This document shows positions 62,237-64,000 of a stretch of DNA of 64,000 nucleotides, piece after piece. Numbering within the stretch: position 1 is the first letter of the stretch; every line of letters starts with the position of its first letter. Source of the DNA: Paramagnetospirillum caucaseum (GTDB lineage Bacteria; Pseudomonadota; Alphaproteobacteria; Rhodospirillales; Magnetospirillaceae). The notes beneath the pieces were generated by a model. The model was not told the DNA's origin. It saw nothing but the letters and a program-made list of their open reading frames with translations, and ran no database searches. The stretch covers positions 1 to 64,000 of the forward strand of contig NZ_AONQ01000013.1 in the NCBI RefSeq assembly GCF_000342045.1, given 5' to 3'. Both the position numbers and the translations under genes were made by a program.

Positions 62237-62950
62237 TTACAACAGCCCCATGGCCTTGAAGCTGGCGTGGCCCTTGCGGCCGACCACCACATGATCGTGC
62301 AGCTGAATCCCCACGGCGGTCAGGGCGTCCTTGACCGCGCGGGTCATGTCGATGTCGGACCGTGACGGCTTGGGGTCGCCGCTCGGATGATTATGAACCA
62401 TGATCACCGCCGAGGCATGCAGCGCCAGGGCGCGCCGGACCACCTCGCGTGGGTAGAGCGGCGTATGGTCGACGGTGCCGGTCTGCTGCACCTCGTCGGC
62501 GATCAGGGTGTTCTTGCGGTCGAGGAACAGCAGGCGGAACTGCTCGGTGGGCAGGGTGGCCATGGCGGTGCGGCAGTAATCCAGCAGCACGTCCCAGCTC
62601 GAGATCACCGAATTGTTGAGCACCGGGGCGCGGGCCAGGCGGATGGCGGCTTCGCGCACCACCTTCAGGGTGGCGGCGGCCACGTCCTTGACGCCGTCGA
62701 CGCTCTTGAGATCCTCGACGTCGGCGGTGACCGCGTCGGCGAAGCTGCCGAAGCGCCTGATCAGCGCCTTGGCCAGCGGCTTGGTGTCCTGTCTCGGGAT
62801 GGCGGCGCCCAGCAGCAGTTCCAGCAATTCATAGTCGGGAAGGGCCTCGGGGGCGTCGAGGAAGCGCTTGCGCAGGCGTTCCCGGTGGCCCCGATGGTCG
62901 GGCGCGTCCGCCGCTTCGGCCCGGCCGGGAAGGGGGGGATCGGCGGTCAC
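62237..62950 (-). CDS. radC: RadC-family JAB/MPN-domain protein
   Basis: A 237-residue protein with an N-terminal helix-hairpin-helix part (YELLELLLGAAIPRQDTKPL) and the JAB domain metal motif HNHPSGDPKPSRSD (near 185). The in vivo role of RadC proteins is unsettled despite the name. GTG 62950 is taken because it gives a four-base overlap with the upstream gene stop; the frame extends to 63019. Confidence 0.92.
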   Translation of the reverse strand: MTADPPLPGRAEAADAPDHRGHRERLRKRFLDAPEALPDYELLELLLGAAIPRQDTKPLAKALIRRFGSFADAVTADVEDLKSVDGVKDVAAATLKVVREAAIRLARAPVLNNSVISSWDVLLDYCRTAMATLPTEQFRLLFLDRKNTLIADEVQQTGTVDHTPLYPREVVRRALALHASAVIMVHNHPSGDPKPSRSDIDMTRAVKDALTAVGIQLHDHVVVGRKGHASFKAMGLL

Positions 62951-63507
62951 AGGCGGGCGCGGAAATCTTCCAGCCAGGCCAGGCGGCTTTCCAGCAGGGC
63001 GATGTCGTGGTCCAGCCACGCCGCCAGGGCGCTGCCGCCCTCGCCGTCGCTGCCGCGCAGGTCGGCCAGGCGGGCCAGTTCGCTGTCCGCCCCCTCGATC
63101 AGCAGGTCGATCTGGTGGGCACGCTCTTCGGACTCCAGCAGGTCGAGGAAGCGCATCTTCAGCGCCACCACCAGCTTGGACAGGTCCGAGCCGGGACGCA
63201 GCCGGGCGGTCAGCAGGGTGACGAGCTCGCGCCGTCCCGCCGCCGAAATGGTCAGCATGGAATCGTCCTCCATGCCCTGGCCCTCAAGCGTCTCGACCAG
63301 CCCCTCGTAGCGCAGCAATTCGATGGAGATGCCCATCAGCTCCAGGCTGGGCCCCATGATCCGGCTGGTGAAATGGCGCACCGACCCGGCCAGTTCGCTG
63401 TAGCGCATGGGCCGGGACGCGATGGTTCCCAGCGCGCACAGGCGGACCGCTTCCTTGGGGGTCAATGTGTTGTCGGCGAACATGGCGTGGCCCAATCCGG
63501 CTATCAT
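62947..63507 (-). CDS. Winged-helix regulator-like protein
   Basis: A protein of about 186 residues with an N-terminal winged-helix-like region (KEAVRLCALGTIASRPMRYS, then RIMGPSLELMGISIELLRYE) followed by a helical C-terminal part. It looks like a PadR or MarR-type regulator. ATG 63507 and 63483 are both possible starts. It is coupled to radC by a GTGA overlap and is divergent from the ELM1-like gene. Confidence 0.75.
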   Translation of the reverse strand: MIAGLGHAMFADNTLTPKEAVRLCALGTIASRPMRYSELAGSVRHFTSRIMGPSLELMGISIELLRYEGLVETLEGQGMEDDSMLTISAAGRRELVTLLTARLRPGSDLSKLVVALKMRFLDLLESEERAHQIDLLIEGADSELARLADLRGSDGEGGSALAAWLDHDIALLESRLAWLEDFRARL

Positions 63508-63597
63508 TCCAGCCAAATATAGGGGGTAATCGCCGTCCCGTCCACAAATACGGCGCGAGGGCTTGCAAATGCCTTCGTATTGGCGGAGCTTGTCGCC

Positions 63598-64000
63598 ATG
63601 AACGCAGGCCCGAGCGATACCGCCGATATCTGGGTGCTGGCCGACGACCGGGCCGGCAACGTCGCCCAATGCCTGGGGGTCGCCGAGGCGCTGGGCCGGC
63701 CCTTCGCGGTCAAGACCCTGCGCTATGGCCGTCTCGCCGGGCTGCCCAACGCCCTGCGTGGCGCCGGGCTGAGCGGCATCGCGCCCGAGAGCCGCGCGGC
63801 GCTGTGTGCCCCCTGGCCGCGTCTGGTGATCGCCGCCGGGCGGCGCACCGCGCCCGTCGCCCGCTGGATCCGGCGGCAATGCGGGGCCAGGCTGGTGCAG
63901 ATCATGGACCCCGGCTTTCCCGGCCGCGGCGATTTCGACCTGATCGTCTCGCCTGCCCACGATGGCCCCCGGCCGGGCGGCAACGTGCTGGAGGTGCTGG
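63598..64000 (+). CDS. ELM1-family protein, N-terminal part
   Basis: The frame starts at ATG 63598 (GGAG upstream) and runs off the right edge, 134 residues visible. IWVLADDRAGNVAQCLGVAE at the start, LVIAAGRRTAPVARWIR (near 82) and QIMDPGFPGRGDFDLIVSP (near 100) are typical of the mitochondrial-fission ELM1 family, whose bacterial members have a glycosyltransferase-like fold and an unknown role. Confidence 0.85.
   Translation, partial: MNAGPSDTADIWVLADDRAGNVAQCLGVAEALGRPFAVKTLRYGRLAGLPNALRGAGLSGIAPESRAALCAPWPRLVIAAGRRTAPVARWIRRQCGARLVQIMDPGFPGRGDFDLIVSPAHDGPRPGGNVLEVL

Overview
The window is GC-rich (roughly two thirds G+C), densely coded bacterial chromosome. Gene content points to an alphaproteobacterium of the Rhodospirillales, most like Magnetospirillum and relatives. 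The pointers are a lexA gene preceded by an alphaproteobacterial GTTC-N7-GTTC SOS box, the trpG-trpD-trpC-moaC-moeA-lexA order, an xseB-ispA-dxs operon, a bacteriohemerythrin, many PAS-type sensor kinases and aromatic-acid metabolism. The species is inferred from gene content only. No rRNA, tRNA, insertion sequence, prophage or CRISPR array was recognised.

Layout. 1-6.7 kb: the end of an RTX repeat protein, followed by an unusual type I secretion pair (two ABC units fused in one protein, and an HlyD-type adaptor with extra membrane segments). 6.9-8.8 kb: a NarX-like kinase with a LuxR-type regulator. 8.95-10.5 kb: a B12-binding radical SAM enzyme. 10.5-12.1 kb: a leftward operon of four very small genes, an AT-rich spacer and an alanine-rich helical protein. 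12.2-16.3 kb: a second PAS kinase and a CheB-CheR-PAS fusion. 16.3-21.6 kb: a P-type ATPase resembling Na,K-ATPases, class II fumarase and an MBL-fold hydrolase. 21.7-25.3 kb, leftward: a SqrR/BigR-like ArsR regulator and the xseB-ispA-dxs isoprenoid operon, in which dxs carries a one-base frameshift in a homopolymer.

25.4-29.2 kb: a TPR-methyltransferase, a histone-deacetylase-like hydrolase, TlyA, an SRAP protein and a small protein. 29.15-29.67 kb is the only gene-free stretch above 300 bases and ends in a strong terminator. 29.7-35.6 kb: an OmpR-type two-component pair, a TolA-like protein with an MFS permease, the dicarboxylate carrier DctA and bacteriohemerythrin. 35.7-39.2 kb: an old yellow enzyme and its TetR regulator, divergent from an MFS-MaoC pair across duplicated operators. 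39.2-40.6 kb: a GH25-like lipoprotein translationally coupled to a Panacea (SocA-type) protein.

40.7-44.1 kb: five coupled genes for the small and FAD subunits of a molybdenum hydroxylase, a MocA-like nucleotidyltransferase, a cysteine desulfurase and a NifU/SufU-type scaffold, with no large molybdenum subunit. 44.1-47.5 kb: a 508-residue orphan and a PDC-type kinase. 47.5-54.7 kb: an FAH-family hydrolase, a complete branched-chain-type ABC importer and a benzoate-CoA-ligase-like enzyme, which together look like aromatic-acid uptake and activation. 54.8-61 kb: an AsmA-like exported protein, lexA with a small companion gene, moeA, moaC and trpCDG. 61.1-64 kb: a formyltransferase-like protein, a DUF4395 protein, radC with a winged-helix partner, and the start of an ELM1-family gene.

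Many genes overlap their neighbours by 1-4 bases (ATGA or TGATG junctions), so translational coupling is the rule here. The least ordinary parts are the type I secretion pair, the incomplete molybdenum-hydroxylase cluster, the dxs frameshift, the Na,K-ATPase-like pump and the four-gene small-protein operon.
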